A stretch of 64,000 bases of DNA from an uncultured Candidatus Cenarchaeum sp. (GTDB lineage Archaea > Thermoproteota > Nitrososphaeria > Nitrososphaerales > Nitrosopumilaceae), in contig OY282369.1 of assembly GCA_958295735.1 (NCBI GenBank), positions 1,410,161 through 1,474,160 on the forward strand, in the 5' to 3' direction. A model generated the notes under the pieces. It worked only from the letters and a program-made list of their open reading frames with translations. It was not told the DNA's origin and ran no database searches. How positions within the stretch are numbered: the first letter of the stretch is position 1; each line of letters opens with the position of its first letter. The translations under genes and the position numbers were made by a program. Below are positions 1-9,500 of this stretch, one piece after another.

Positions 1-3000
1 GCCGTGTGGTTGGCGTGGGAGCCGACGAGCGGGCTGTCGCCGACGGCGATGGCCAGAATGCCGGCGAGCGCCGAGGCGTCAGAGACGGTCGGCGCGTCGC
101 CCGCCGCCCGCACGCGCGTGGCGCTCTGCGCATACCCGTCCGCCGGCGCGGCCGCGTCGCCCGCAATCCTCTCGTGCTCTGCTTCTTCGGGGTCGGCGTC
201 CGGATTCACCCTGTCAATCGCCGGGGCCTCCATTCTGTCCGCGTCGCCAGAATCGGCCACGGCGGGGGAGTCGGCCGCCGCCAGGACGCGCATCGACCCG
301 GCCGCGGCGCCGTCCGCCACGCCCGGCGCGTCGGCCGCCGCCAGGACGCGCATCGACCCGGCCGCGGCGCCGTCCGCCACGCCCGGCGCGTCGGCCGCCG
401 CCACCCTGCGCTCCGAACTCCAGCCGTACCCGTCCACCACGGCGGGGGAGTCGGCCGCCGCCAGCGCGTCGCCCGGCGCCACCCTGCGCATCGACCCGGC
501 CGCGGTAGCCGAGTCGCTGGCCGCCGGCGCGTCGGCCGCCGCCAGGACGCGCATCGACCCGGCCGCGGCGCCGTCCGCCACGCCCGGCGCGTCGGCCGCC
601 GCCAGGACGCGCATCGACCCGGCCGCGGCGCCGTCCGCCACGCCCGGCGCGTCGGCCGCCGCCAGGACGCGCATCGACCCGGCCGCGGCGCCGTCCGCCA
701 CGCCCGGCGCGTCGGCCGCCGCCAGGACGCGCATCGACCCGGCCGCGGCGCCGTCCGCCACGCCCGGCGCGTCGGCCGCCGCCAGGACGCGCATCGACCC
801 GGCCGCGGCGCCGTCCGCCACGCCCGGCGCGTCGGCCGCCGCCAGGACGCGCATCGACCCGGCCGCGGCGCCGTCCGCCACGCCCGGCGCGTCGGCCGCC
901 GCCAGGACGCGCATCGACCCGGCCGCGGCGCCGTCCGCCACGCCCGGCGCGTCGGCCGCCGCCAGGACGCGCATCGACCCGGCCGCGGCGCCGTCCGCCA
1001 CGCCCGGCGCGTCGGCCGCCGCCAGGACGCGCATCGACCCGGCCGCGGCGCCGTCCGCCACGCCCGGCGCGTCGGCCGCCGCCAGGACGCGCATCGACCC
1101 GGCCGCGGCGCCGTCCGCCACGCCCGGCGCGTCGGCCGCCGCCAGGACGCGCATCGACCCGGCCGCGGCGCCGTCCGCCACGCCCGGCGCGTCGGCCGCC
1201 GCCAGGACGCGCATCGACCCGGCCGCGGCGCCGTCCGCCACGCCCGGCGCGTCGGCCGCCGCCAGGACGCGCATCGACCCGGCCGCGGCGCCGTCCGCCA
1301 CGCCCGGCGCGTCGGCCGCCGCCAGGACGCGCATCGACCCGGCCGCGGCGCCGTCCGCCACGCCCGGCGCGTCGGCCGCCGCCAGGACGCGCATCGACCC
1401 GGCCGCGGCGCCGTCCGCCACGCCCGGCGCGTCGGCCGCCGCCAGGACGCGCATCGACCCGGCCGCGGCGCCGTCCGCCACGCCCGGCGCGTCGCCTTCC
1501 GACAACACGCGCCCGATGTCCCGCACCTCCCCGCCGTCCGCCACGCCCGGCGCGTCGGCCGCCACACTCGCGCGCCCGATGTCCCGCACCTCCCCGCCGT
1601 CCGCCACGCCCGGCGCGTCGCCTCCCGCCCTTGCGTGCCTTCCAGGCGCGGTGGCCGAATCGGCCGCCTCCAGCGCGTCGCCCGCCTCCCTCACGTGCCC
1701 GCTCTGCGCCGCGTCGCCGTCCGCCACGCCCGGCGCGTCGCCCGCCTCCCTCACGTGCCCGATCCACACTGCGTCGCCGTCCGCCACGCCCGGCGCGTCG
1801 CCTTCCGACAGCACGCGCCCGATGCCGTGCACGGCCCCGCCGTCCGCCGCCTCCGGCGCGTCGCCTTCCGACAGCACGCGCCCGATGCCGTGCACGGCCC
1901 CGCCGTCCGCCGCCTCCGGCGCGTCGCCGTGCCCTGCCACGCGCCCCGCCCGCGCCACGGCCGAGTCGGAATGCGCCGGCCTGTCGCCATTCCGCTCGGG
2001 CGTAACCGTCCCGTGCCCGTCCGCCACGCCCGGCGCGTCGCCCCTCCGCTCGGGCGTAACCGTCCCGTGCCCGTCCGCCACGCCCGGCGCGTCGCCCCTC
2101 CGCTCGGGCGTAACCGTCCTGTTCCCTTCGGCCACTCCCGGCGCGTCCCCGCCGGATCTCGGGAACCACTTCACGGCGGCGGCCCCGTCCGCCACGGCCG
2201 GCGCGTCGGCCCGCGCGGACACGCCGAACCTGATCTCGTAGATCTTGACCATGGCGTTGCCGGTGTCCATGACTGCCAGCCTGGCCGCCCCGTAGGCCGC
2301 CGCATCGTGCGGCGAGGCGAGGCGCTCGACGTCGGGAACCGACTCGCCCGAGCCCAGGCTTCCGAGCAGCGCGCCGAGCGCGTCGAACACCACCACGCGG
2401 TCGTTGCCCGTGTCGGCCACGACTATCCTGTCCGAGGGCCCGGCCGAGACGCCGGCGGGGGAGTCCAGTCCCGCGCCGCTGATCGTCAGGTTGTGCCCGT
2501 ACGACGAATTGAATGCCACCACGCGGTCGTTGCCCGTGTCGGCCACGATGATGCGCCCCGCCCCGTCGATCGCCACCCCCTCCGGCGCGTCCAGCGCGAC
2601 GCCCCGCGCCCCCTCGATTGATCTCGCGAGCGCGTAGTCGACGTGCGCGACGTCCGAGCGCCTGACCCCGGGCCCGTACGTGACTATGCCCTGTTCGTCC
2701 GGCCCGACCGCCCCGAACACCTGGACGCGGTCGTTGTCCGTGTCCGCGACGGCGATGGTGCTCCCCGACGGGTCGACGTCGACTGCGCTCGGGAACCTGA
2801 ACATCCCGTCCCCGTTCCCCGGGCCGGGCCCGCCTATCGTCTGCAGGTGCGCCCCGTGCGCGTTGAAGATCTTCACGCGGTGGTTGCCGGTGTCGGCCAC
2901 GTAGATGTTGCCGTGCGCATCGGCCGCCGCGCCCTCCTCCGACGCGAAGTTGGAGTGGGCCGTCCCCCTCGCGCCGAACGTGCGCTCGTGCGTGTTGTCT

Positions 3001-6000
3001 CTCCCGAACACCTGGATGCGGTCGTTGCCGGTGTCCGCCACGACGAAGCGCCCGTACGCATCGACCGCCAGCCCGCGCGGCATCGCGAACCTGCCGCCGT
3101 CCGAGTCGCTCATGGTGAACGTCGACGCGTGGAAGCCGTCTGCCCCGAACACCTGGATGCGGCCGTTGTCCGTGTCGGCCACGTAGATGCGGCCGTCCGT
3201 CCCCACGTGGACGTCGGACGGGTTATTGAATTGCCAACTCCCGCTGCCATCCGATCCGAACCCGTGCAGGAGCTTCCCGCCGGCGCTGAACACCCGGACC
3301 GAATCGCTGTGCCCGTCGACTACCACGATGCGGCCGTGCGGGTCTATGTCTATTCCGATGCGGTGGTTGCCGGGGGCCTCTTTTGTGAAGGTGCTGGTGA
3401 GGCCGCTCGCCTCGTTGTAGACGACAACAATGTAGCCTGCTATGTAGCTACCAAAGCCTCTGATTTTCGCGGCCACGATGCGATCCTTGTCGTCGACCGC
3501 CACGGCCTTGGGAATGCCGCCCCACGCGCTTATGGTGCCCTGGAGCGTGCCGTTGGGGTGGAATCGGTAGACTGCCCCATTGTCCGCGGTCGCGAGGATC
3601 CGGTCCTGCGAGTCTACCGCCACGTCCAGGCTGTCCCTCACGTTTCCGCTCTTTGGAAACCCGCCATGTGTTATGTTCATGACGTGGGAACCCGACGCGT
3701 CAAGCACTTGGATGCGGCCGTTTCCCGTGTCGCCCACTATGATCCTGCCAGCAGAGTCTGCCGCGATCCCCGAGGGGTTGCTGAACTGCGCGGGGCCGTC
3801 GCCACTCGAGCCGATCGTGCTGGAGTTGCCCGTGCGGGGATCGAATATCTCGATGCGGTCGTTGGCCGCGTCCGTGGCGAGCACCCTGCCTCCCGGATCC
3901 GTCGCCACGCCGCGCGGCCTGCCCGCCCCCCCGTCTATCGTGGCTACCGTCTGGTTGAGCGTCCAGGTAGTGTTGAACGTCTGCACGCGGGGGCCCAGGG
4001 CGTCGACGGCGAAGATCTGCCCGTCCGAATAGTCGATTCCCGACAGCCTGAACAGCTCCCCCTCGGCCGTGCCGTGCCTGCCTATGGTGGCCGACCTCAC
4101 GAACTTGCCGGCATCGTCGGCGTCGCGCACGAGCATCGTGATCCCGTCGAATCTCACGTCTGCGGCGAACAGCCTGCCGCGTTCGTCCATCTCCATGTCG
4201 CGCCTGAATGGGACGTGCGGCTCGTCGGCAAACCGCGTGTTGATCGTCTCGATGTGCCGGTATGGGGATGACGAGTCGTACACGTAGACGTACGGCGGTT
4301 GGGTGACCAGCACCTTGCCGTCGGCGGCGGTGGACACGTCGGTCGGCCTGCCAATATGGGGGGCACTGTATGAGCCCAGCGTGCCGTCAAGCTGCCTTGG
4401 ATTACCGCGGGGCAGTTCCACCCCCTCGCAGCTTGTGCTGTTGATCGCCCGCACCCGTTGGTTTCCCACGTCGGCCACCGCGACGAGCTTCCCGCCGGCG
4501 ATCGCGGCCACCCCCCCCGGACTGTCCAGCAGGCCGCTGGCCGTCTTGCACACGAAGCGCCCCTCCGCGTCGAACACCTGCACCCTGTCGTTTCCCTCGT
4601 CGGCCACCGCGAAGCCCCCCCGCGACGATCCGTTGGGGATGCTCGCGATGCCCTTCGGCGAATCGAACTGGCCGTCGGCCTGGCCCTTTACGCCGGTCGT
4701 GAAGAGCAGGTTGCCCTCTATGTCGAGCACCCGCACGCGGTGAAAGTCGGCCTCGGACACGATCACCCTGTCCTCGCCCCCCCGATCGACGGCCACGTCG
4801 ATCACCCTGGCGTATAAGACCGACGCCCTGGCCTGCTGCTCCAGCGTGAACGCGTGGGCTCCGGTGCCGTCGAACACCTGCACCCGGTTGTTCCCCGCGT
4901 CTGCTACTACGATGAGGCCGTCGGGGGTGGCGGCCGCGCCCCCGGGCCGCATGAATTGGCCGTCACCCGTTCCGTCTCCGCCGAACTTGACGGCTTGCGT
5001 GCCGACCAGCATGCGCACCTCCTGTAGCTCCGGGTAGGAGGCTATTATGCGCCCGCCGGGGGCCGCGGCCACGCCGTGCGGCGCGCCGGAGCCCCCCGCG
5101 CTGCTGCCGTTGAGCTGGTACAGGAAATTCCCCCCGGGGCCGAATGCGACGATCCGCGAGTTGCCCGCGTCGGCCACGATGATGTTGCCCGACGGCCGCT
5201 CGACGTCGACGGAGGCCGGCCCGGCGAGTTTCCCCTCCATCATTTCCACGGTCGGGCCGATCGTGGCGCTGCGCGCGCCCGACGAGTCGAATACCACTAT
5301 GCGGTCGTTGCCCGTGTCGGCTACGACGATGCGGCCGCCGGGGCCCGCGGCGACCCCCTCCGGCGAGTCGAGCGATGCGTTCTGTCCGCCCTCGGCCCAG
5401 CTCTTCAGCGTGTGCAGGTGGATGCCGAGCCGCGTGAACACTTGGACGCGGTCGTTTCCGGTGTCCGCCACGTAGATTCTGTCGTCCGGGCCGCCGGCAG
5501 CCACGCCAGCGGGGGCGTCCAGATGCATGGGGCCCGAGCTGGCGCCGCCGAAGGTCAGGCGGTGGAGCGCCGAGGCGTCAAAGATCTGCACCCGGTCGTT
5601 TCCGGTGTCCGCCACGATGATGCGCCCGCTGCCGTCGACCGCCACGTCGCGCGGGCCGCGGAATGCCGCGTCGTCGGTGCCCGCAGAGACCAGCGAGGCG
5701 GCGTGGATGATGCCCACGGTCAGGACGCGCACGGCCTGTTCGCCCGTGTCGGCCGCGAGTATGCGGCCCAGGTGATCCACGGCCACGCCGGCCAGGGCGT
5801 CGCCGTCATTCCCGCCGTCATTCCCGCCTTGGAACTCGAGGCTTGAAATGATCTCGCCCGATCTCGGATCGAGCATCTTGACGCCGCCGCCGGATTCGGT
5901 CACCAGTATCCTGCCGTAGCGATCGACGGCGACGCCTTCGGGGTTCCTGAGCCCCTTGCCTCCGGGGTCCAGGGTGCGCGCATGCGTGCCGTTGGGGAAG

Positions 6001-7745
6001 AACACTTTGAGAGTGCCGTTACTGCGGTCCGCCACCACTATGTTCCCGCCGCCGTCGACTGCGACGCCGGCCGGATCGGACAGGATGCTGCTGTTGCCGA
6101 ACATACTCACACGCGCGCCCGAAATATCCATCACGACCACTTTCTTCGCTCCGCGGTCCGCCACCACTATGTTCCCGCCGCCGTCGACGGCGACGCCGGC
6201 CGGCCTCACGAAGCATTCGTCACCATGCTTCAGCAGCTTGACCGCTTCTCTATTGTCGACGAATATGATCACGCCGGGGCCTATTTCGTTGTTGACATAT
6301 TTCTGGTCGGCACAGTTGTACGGGTCACTTAGGTCGCTCCGAACCCTGGGGTCGCCCTCGTCGGCCACCACCACCACCTCTCTCTCGCCGTCATTGTACG
6401 CGGCCACGCCGCGCGGTTTCAACATGTATTCGTACGTCTGGATGTCGGACCCGTCGTCCCTGCCAGGCCGATATATCCCGGGCTTCCCCTCCCCATCCTC
6501 GCCTGCTACCAGCACCCCCCCGCGCGGGTCGATCGCCACGCCGTTCGGGTTAGCCGGCGCGCTATCATTTCTCCACCCGAGCATCCCCGCATCCAAGAGC
6601 AGCGGATCCAGCACGTAGATGCGGTTGTTGACAAAATCGGCCACTATGATGCGGCCGCTTGGATCGGAGGCCGCCCTGAGCGAGCTGACCACGCCGACGG
6701 GGTTGGTCGCACTGACCACCGGGTTGCCGGCCGAGTCGTATATGGCTAGCGCTGAGTAGTGGCCGCCGACGATGCGCCGCCCGTAGGCGTCGATGTCGAT
6801 GGACGGAGCCCGCACGTAGATCCCGGTGCTGTGCTGGCCTACGGTGTTGCCGCCGGCGTCGTACGTTTTGATGATCCCCCTGCCGTCGAACACGACTATG
6901 TTCCCGTCGAGATCGGCGGCAGCGTCGAACAGGGGGGAGTCGGTCGCGATGTCCCGGTCACGCATATGGGCGCCGTCTGGCCCGAACACCCTGACAATCC
7001 GCCCGGCTTCGGACGTGATTATGTTCCCGTCCTGGTCGGTAGCGACGCCGGTCACTATTCTCGTGCCGTCGCCGACGGTCATGTTGAAGGAAAAGTCCCT
7101 GTTGAACACCGACACCCTGTGATTTTCCGAGTCGGCCACTATGATGCGGCCGTCGGGATCCGTGGCGACATCCCGCGGCATGTCCAACTGCCCGTCCCCG
7201 CTGCCCTTTTCGCCCAGCGTGTGCACATGCACGCCGTTCCTGTCCATGACGACGATGCGGTGGTTGTCTGTGTCGGCCACTATGATGCGGCCGTCGGGAT
7301 CCGACGTCGCCCCGTTCGGGCTGCTGAAGCGCCCGGACATGCCGCCGCCCTGCCCGAACGAGCCCACCAGGGTGGCATCGAGCAGCGGGGGATCGGCGGC
7401 TTGGGCGTAGGCCGGTTGCAGCGCGAACGCCGCTGCCGCCGCCGCCATCCCGGCCAGGCCGTGCCACGCGCCGCCGCCGGCGCCCTGCTCTCCGGGGCCG
7501 CCGCCGTCCCCGTACCGGGTCATGCCGGTGGCCAGGACGTCGTACGCCGAGGGCGGGACGTACCCCTCGGGGGCGAGCGTGTGGTGCATTGCGTCGTTGC
7601 CGGTCGCCGCCATGCAGGAGTCGCAGGCGGCCGGCGCGGCCAGCAACGGCAGCAGCAGCACGGCCGCGCACAGTATCCCAAGATCGCCGTTCTCGCTGCG
7701 CCGCCCCCGCCCGGCCGCGGCAACGCCGGCTGCGGCCGCCATCAT
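1..7745 (-). CDS. Giant secreted NHL-repeat beta-propeller protein, 3' end outside window
   Basis: Open on the minus strand from 7745 to the window edge, at least 2,581 residues with no stop. The N-terminus has a hydrophobic segment ending LLAAPAAC and a second signal-like stretch ending ALQPAYAQA, so export is likely. Then come dozens of NHL repeats marked by variants of GRIIVADTGNDRVQVF and GVAVD, reaching to about 2240; these fold as beta-propellers and usually bind ligands outside the cell. The distal part is a 20-residue tandem repeat (consensus near ADAPGVADGAAAGSMRVLAA). The last visible residues read VGDSPLVGSHANHT, with an N-glycosylation sequon. ATG 7745 lies 27 nt below a TATA-like box, fitting a leaderless message; ATG 7523 is an alternative that would keep only the second signal. 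Ligand and function are unknown; a cell-surface role is inferred. Confidence 0.9.
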   Translation of the reverse strand, partial: MMAAAAGVAAAGRGRRSENGDLGILCAAVLLLPLLAAPAACDSCMAATGNDAMHHTLAPEGYVPPSAYDVLATGMTRYGDGGGPGEQGAGGGAWHGLAGMAAAAAAFALQPAYAQAADPPLLDATLVGSFGQGGGMSGRFSSPNGATSDPDGRIIVADTDNHRIVVMDRNGVHVHTLGEKGSGDGQLDMPRDVATDPDGRIIVADSENHRVSVFNRDFSFNMTVGDGTRIVTGVATDQDGNIITSEAGRIVRVFGPDGAHMRDRDIATDSPLFDAAADLDGNIVVFDGRGIIKTYDAGGNTVGQHSTGIYVRAPSIDIDAYGRRIVGGHYSALAIYDSAGNPVVSATNPVGVVSSLRAASDPSGRIIVADFVNNRIYVLDPLLLDAGMLGWRNDSAPANPNGVAIDPRGGVLVAGEDGEGKPGIYRPGRDDGSDIQTYEYMLKPRGVAAYNDGEREVVVVADEGDPRVRSDLSDPYNCADQKYVNNEIGPGVIIFVDNREAVKLLKHGDECFVRPAGVAVDGGGNIVVADRGAKKVVVMDISGARVSMFGNSSILSDPAGVAVDGGGNIVVADRSNGTLKVFFPNGTHARTLDPGGKGLRNPEGVAVDRYGRILVTESGGGVKMLDPRSGEIISSLEFQGGNDGGNDGDALAGVAVDHLGRILAADTGEQAVRVLTVGIIHAASLVSAGTDDAAFRGPRDVAVDGSGRIIVADTGNDRVQIFDASALHRLTFGGASSGPMHLDAPAGVAAGGPDDRIYVADTGNDRVQVFTRLGIHLHTLKSWAEGGQNASLDSPEGVAAGPGGRIVVADTGNDRIVVFDSSGARSATIGPTVEMMEGKLAGPASVDVERPSGNIIVADAGNSRIVAFGPGGNFLYQLNGSSAGGSGAPHGVAAAPGGRIIASYPELQEVRMLVGTQAVKFGGDGTGDGQFMRPGGAAATPDGLIVVADAGNNRVQVFDGTGAHAFTLEQQARASVLYARVIDVAVDRGGEDRVIVSEADFHRVRVLDIEGNLLFTTGVKGQADGQFDSPKGIASIPNGSSRGGFAVADEGNDRVQVFDAEGRFVCKTASGLLDSPGGVAAIAGGKLVAVADVGNQRVRAINSTSCEGVELPRGNPRQLDGTLGSYSAPHIGRPTDVSTAADGKVLVTQPPYVYVYDSSSPYRHIETINTRFADEPHVPFRRDMEMDERGRLFAADVRFDGITMLVRDADDAGKFVRSATIGRHGTAEGELFRLSGIDYSDGQIFAVDALGPRVQTFNTTWTLNQTVATIDGGAGRPRGVATDPGGRVLATDAANDRIEIFDPRTGNSSTIGSSGDGPAQFSNPSGIAADSAGRIIVGDTGNGRIQVLDASGSHVMNITHGGFPKSGNVRDSLDVAVDSQDRILATADNGAVYRFHPNGTLQGTISAWGGIPKAVAVDDKDRIVAAKIRGFGSYIAGYIVVVYNEASGLTSTFTKEAPGNHRIGIDIDPHGRIVVVDGHSDSVRVFSAGGKLLHGFGSDGSGSWQFNNPSDVHVGTDGRIYVADTDNGRIQVFGADGFHASTFTMSDSDGGRFAMPRGLAVDAYGRFVVADTGNDRIQVFGRDNTHERTFGARGTAHSNFASEEGAAADAHGNIYVADTGNHRVKIFNAHGAHLQTIGGPGPGNGDGMFRFPSAVDVDPSGSTIAVADTDNDRVQVFGAVGPDEQGIVTYGPGVRRSDVAHVDYALARSIEGARGVALDAPEGVAIDGAGRIIVADTGNDRVVAFNSSYGHNLTISGAGLDSPAGVSAGPSDRIVVADTGNDRVVVFDALGALLGSLGSGESVPDVERLASPHDAAAYGAARLAVMDTGNAMVKIYEIRFGVSARADAPAVADGAAAVKWFPRSGGDAPGVAEGNRTVTPERRGDAPGVADGHGTVTPERRGDAPGVADGHGTVTPERNGDRPAHSDSAVARAGRVAGHGDAPEAADGGAVHGIGRVLSEGDAPEAADGGAVHGIGRVLSEGDAPGVADGDAVWIGHVREAGDAPGVADGDAAQSGHVREAGDALEAADSATAPGRHARAGGDAPGVADGGEVRDIGRASVAADAPGVADGGEVRDIGRVLSEGDAPGVADGAAAGSMRVLAAADAPGVADGAAAGSMRVLAAADAPGVADGAAAGSMRVLAAADAPGVADGAAAGSMRVLAAADAPGVADGAAAGSMRVLAAADAPGVADGAAAGSMRVLAAADAPGVADGAAAGSMRVLAAADAPGVADGAAAGSMRVLAAADAPGVADGAAAGSMRVLAAADAPGVADGAAAGSMRVLAAADAPGVADGAAAGSMRVLAAADAPGVADGAAAGSMRVLAAADAPGVADGAAAGSMRVLAAADAPGVADGAAAGSMRVLAAADAPGVADGAAAGSMRVLAAADAPGVADGAAAGSMRVLAAADAPAASDSATAAGSMRRVAPGDALAAADSPAVVDGYGWSSERRVAAADAPGVADGAAAGSMRVLAAADAPGVADGAAAGSMRVLAAADSPAVADSGDADRMEAPAIDRVNPDADPEEAEHERIAGDAAAPADGYAQSATRVRAAGDAPTVSDASALAGILAIAVGDSPLVGSHANHT
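280..1497. repeat. 60-bp coding minisatellite, 16 exact tandem copies plus two
   Basis: From about 541 to 1494 the same 60 bases repeat about 16 times without a single difference; two more exact copies lie at 280-399. On the minus strand each copy is one 20-residue repeat of the giant NHL protein. Diverged 60-bp relatives continue on both sides (about 60-280, 400-540 and 1498-2200). Nucleotide-level identity, synonymous sites included, points to very recent expansion or ongoing homogenisation. Copy number may be collapsed or variable in an assembly. Confidence 0.97.
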
Positions 7746-7769
7746 GGAACGGCGGGGCCCGGTTTGTAG

Positions 7770-7826
7770 TTAAGCGTATGTCCAAATCTCGCGCGCTGCG
7801 CCTGGTGGAAATTAGGTCGACCTAAT
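7770..7826 (-). promoter_or_regulatory. Promoter of the giant NHL gene with palindromic operator candidate
   Basis: On the minus strand a TATA-like GCTTAAC (7770-7775) sits 27 nt before ATG 7745. Upstream of it, 7811-7826 is a perfect palindrome, ATTAGGTCGACCTAAT. The same arrangement with a near-identical palindrome occurs before the gene at 9501-10181 (see 10206-10263). A dimeric regulator site is inferred. Confidence 0.7.
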
Positions 7827-8972
7827 CTCCGGCAGCCGGCGGGCGGTTTTTCCGGGCCGCGCCTGCGGCAAAAACGGCCGGCGGGCGGTTCAAACGCGCG
7901 ACAAGGGGGCGCGGGAAGGGGCGCGCGTGGCCCGGAACGGCCAAAGCGCGGGTGGCCAGGAGGCGCGCGCAATGGCGGCCCGAGGAATGCGGGCGGGCCG
8001 CCCGCGCGGTTCGCCGCACGGGCCGCCGATCTGGTTGCGCGGCAGTGCGGGAAGGCGCATGCGGGCGCCGCCGGGGCGCCGCCGGGGCGCCGCGGGCCGA
8101 TCGCGCCGCGGCCCGCGAAAGCCTGCCGGAGGGCGGAGGACCGGCGCCGCCGGCTCCGGCCGTGCAGGGGCGCGGGAAGCGGGTGCGTCCCGTGTGGGGG
8201 CATGCCGGCGCCGCGCCGGCACTTCCCGGGCGCGGATTTTGAACGCGGCGGCGCCGCGGCCCCGAAATTACCGCGCAAAGATCCGCGCGGTCGGGCGTTC
8301 GGATCGCCGCGGCGGCAGAGCCGGACGGCCGACCCGCGCGCCGGGATGATGCCGCCACCCCCGGGTCGAAGATCCTGCGCAGGGCGTTAGCGGAACAGGG
8401 CCGTCGCTACGGAGAAAACCGCTTCAAAACCGTAAGTCGAAGATCCTGCGCAGGGCGTTAGCGGAACGGGGCATCGGGGCACGAAGGGGCGCAACGCGGC
8501 GCGCGGGCCGGACGGCCGCTCGCGCGTGGCGGCGAAGGCGGGGCGCGGCGACGCATCCGCCGGGTCCTGCAAAAAACGCGCGGCGGGAGGCCGAGGCGTC
8601 CAAGAAAGAACGCGGGTGCGGCGCGCGTTCCCGTTCCCGCCATGTACTCCACAAGCGCCGCAAAGCCGGACGACGCGATCGGATGCCTCGGCGGGACGCC
8701 GCGCCGCCCCCCGCGGCGCGCGCCGGCACGGGACGCCACGCGGCCCGGATGCAGCCCCGTCGCGGGCATCGCCGCAAAGGCCGCGGAAGCGATCGGGAAA
8801 AACTGCCCCCGCCGGATGGGGGGAGGGGATGGAAACGGGGAGGCGCGGTCTTCGCGCGGCGCGCCGAATTCCTCGCGCGCCGCGCATTTTCCGGAATGCG
8901 CGCCGGCCGCCCCCGCGGCGGAGGGGGATGCCCGCGCGCCGCGCGCAGGATCGGCGCGGCCCGCCGCGCATG
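7827..8972. other. Long GC-rich intergenic region, no convincing gene
   Basis: About 1.15 kb between the promoter of the giant protein and the next plus-strand TATA box. Many frames stay open because of the extreme GC content, but the translations are Arg/Ala/Pro-rich and show no family features. It contains a repeat-insert-repeat unit (8365-8467). Stretches around 7878-7910 and 8765-8840 resemble 10270-10300 and 10640-10730, so this region seems to be a diverged relative of the intergenic region 10264-11027. Confidence 0.6.
8365..8467. repeat. Repeat-insert-repeat unit 1 (32/39/32 bp)
   Basis: A 32-bp sequence beginning GTCGAAGATCCTGCGCAGGG at 8365-8396 recurs exactly at 8436-8467. The 39 bases between (8397-8435) match neither copy. 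The repeat contains the palindrome CCTGCGCAGG. Period 71 bp. First of five such units with unrelated repeat sequences. Confidence 0.9.
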
Positions 8973-8981
8973 GATTATAAG
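8973..8981 (+). promoter_or_regulatory. TATA-like box of the small exported-protein gene
   Basis: GATTATAAG stands out in a GC-rich surround and lies about 26 nt before TTG 9004, the spacing seen at the other leaderless genes here. Confidence 0.65.
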
Positions 8982-9003
8982 GTTGGCGCCGCGGGCGCGC
9001 GCG

Positions 9004-9264
9004 TTGGCGCGGGCCGTCCGTCGGGCCAGGAGGGCCTCGATCCTTGTTGGCGTGGCCTCCGCCTGCGCGCTCGCCGTGGCGGCGGTGCTGTTCGGGGGCG
9101 CGGCTCCCGTGCCGGAGATAGCCGACAGCGCCGACGTCGGCGACGCCGCGAGGATCGGCGTGGCGATAAGCCCCGGCAGCGCGCCGGTCGCGGAGGACGG
9201 CGCGGGGGGCGGCAAGCAGCACTACTCCATAGTCGTGGGCGACTCTGTGGATCCGGGACAGTGA
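9004..9264 (+). CDS. Small membrane-anchored or exported protein, 86 aa, unknown
   Basis: Starts with a basic N-terminus followed by a hydrophobic stretch (ILVGVASACALAVAAVLF, about residues 12-30), then an acidic, Ala/Asp/Gly-rich extracytoplasmic tail of about 55 residues ending HYSIVVGDSVDPGQ. The frame is open further upstream, but TTG 9004 is exactly where a leaderless message from the box at 8973 would begin, and the upstream translation is Arg-rich and implausible. No family recognised. The topology suggests a short surface-exposed protein; it lies between two genes for exported proteins on the other strand. Confidence 0.6.
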   Translation: MARAVRRARRASILVGVASACALAVAAVLFGGAAPVPEIADSADVGDAARIGVAISPGSAPVAEDGAGGGKQHYSIVVGDSVDPGQ

Positions 9265-9330
9265 CGCGGCCGCAACGCCGCGCCGCGGCGCGAACTTGTC
9301 TCGGGGCCGGGCGCGCGCAGCAACGTGCGG

Positions 9331-9396
9331 ACTCGGGTCCGAACCGAAACCGCGCCTAGCCACGGCGAACCGCTCCCGATATCGCGCCTAGATCAC
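9331..9396 (+). repeat. Dispersed intergenic repeat family A, copy 1
   Basis: Contains the family A words GAAACCGCGCC(T/C)(A/G)GC, GGCGAACCGC and CCCGATATCGCGCC. Better copies lie at 22890, 36640, 49095 and 60034. The family typically has a CGATCC...GGATCG stem in its right half; this copy has lost it. Confidence 0.55.
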
Positions 9397-9500
9397 AACG
9401 GATGCGGGCCTGCGCCGCCGCAACCGCGGGCGGACGTAAGTGCCGGGCAGTGACGCGGCCTGCGCGGCCGCGCTTGGGCCCGGTTTGTCAAAAAAATCGT

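Noticed and set aside
541-1497. 60-bp array as a CRISPR
   Set aside because: Copies are directly adjacent and identical over the whole period with no variable spacer, and they are coding.
4-2621. Long plus-strand frames (745 and 871 residues) over the 60-bp repeat array
   Set aside because: They are open because the repeat is a multiple of three and GC-rich. The minus strand carries the NHL protein with clear family motifs, so these are shadows.
7742-8971. Several 100-300 residue frames on both strands in the gap before 9004
   Set aside because: Arg/Ala/Pro-rich translations, overlapping in all frames, no TATA-spaced start and no family motif.
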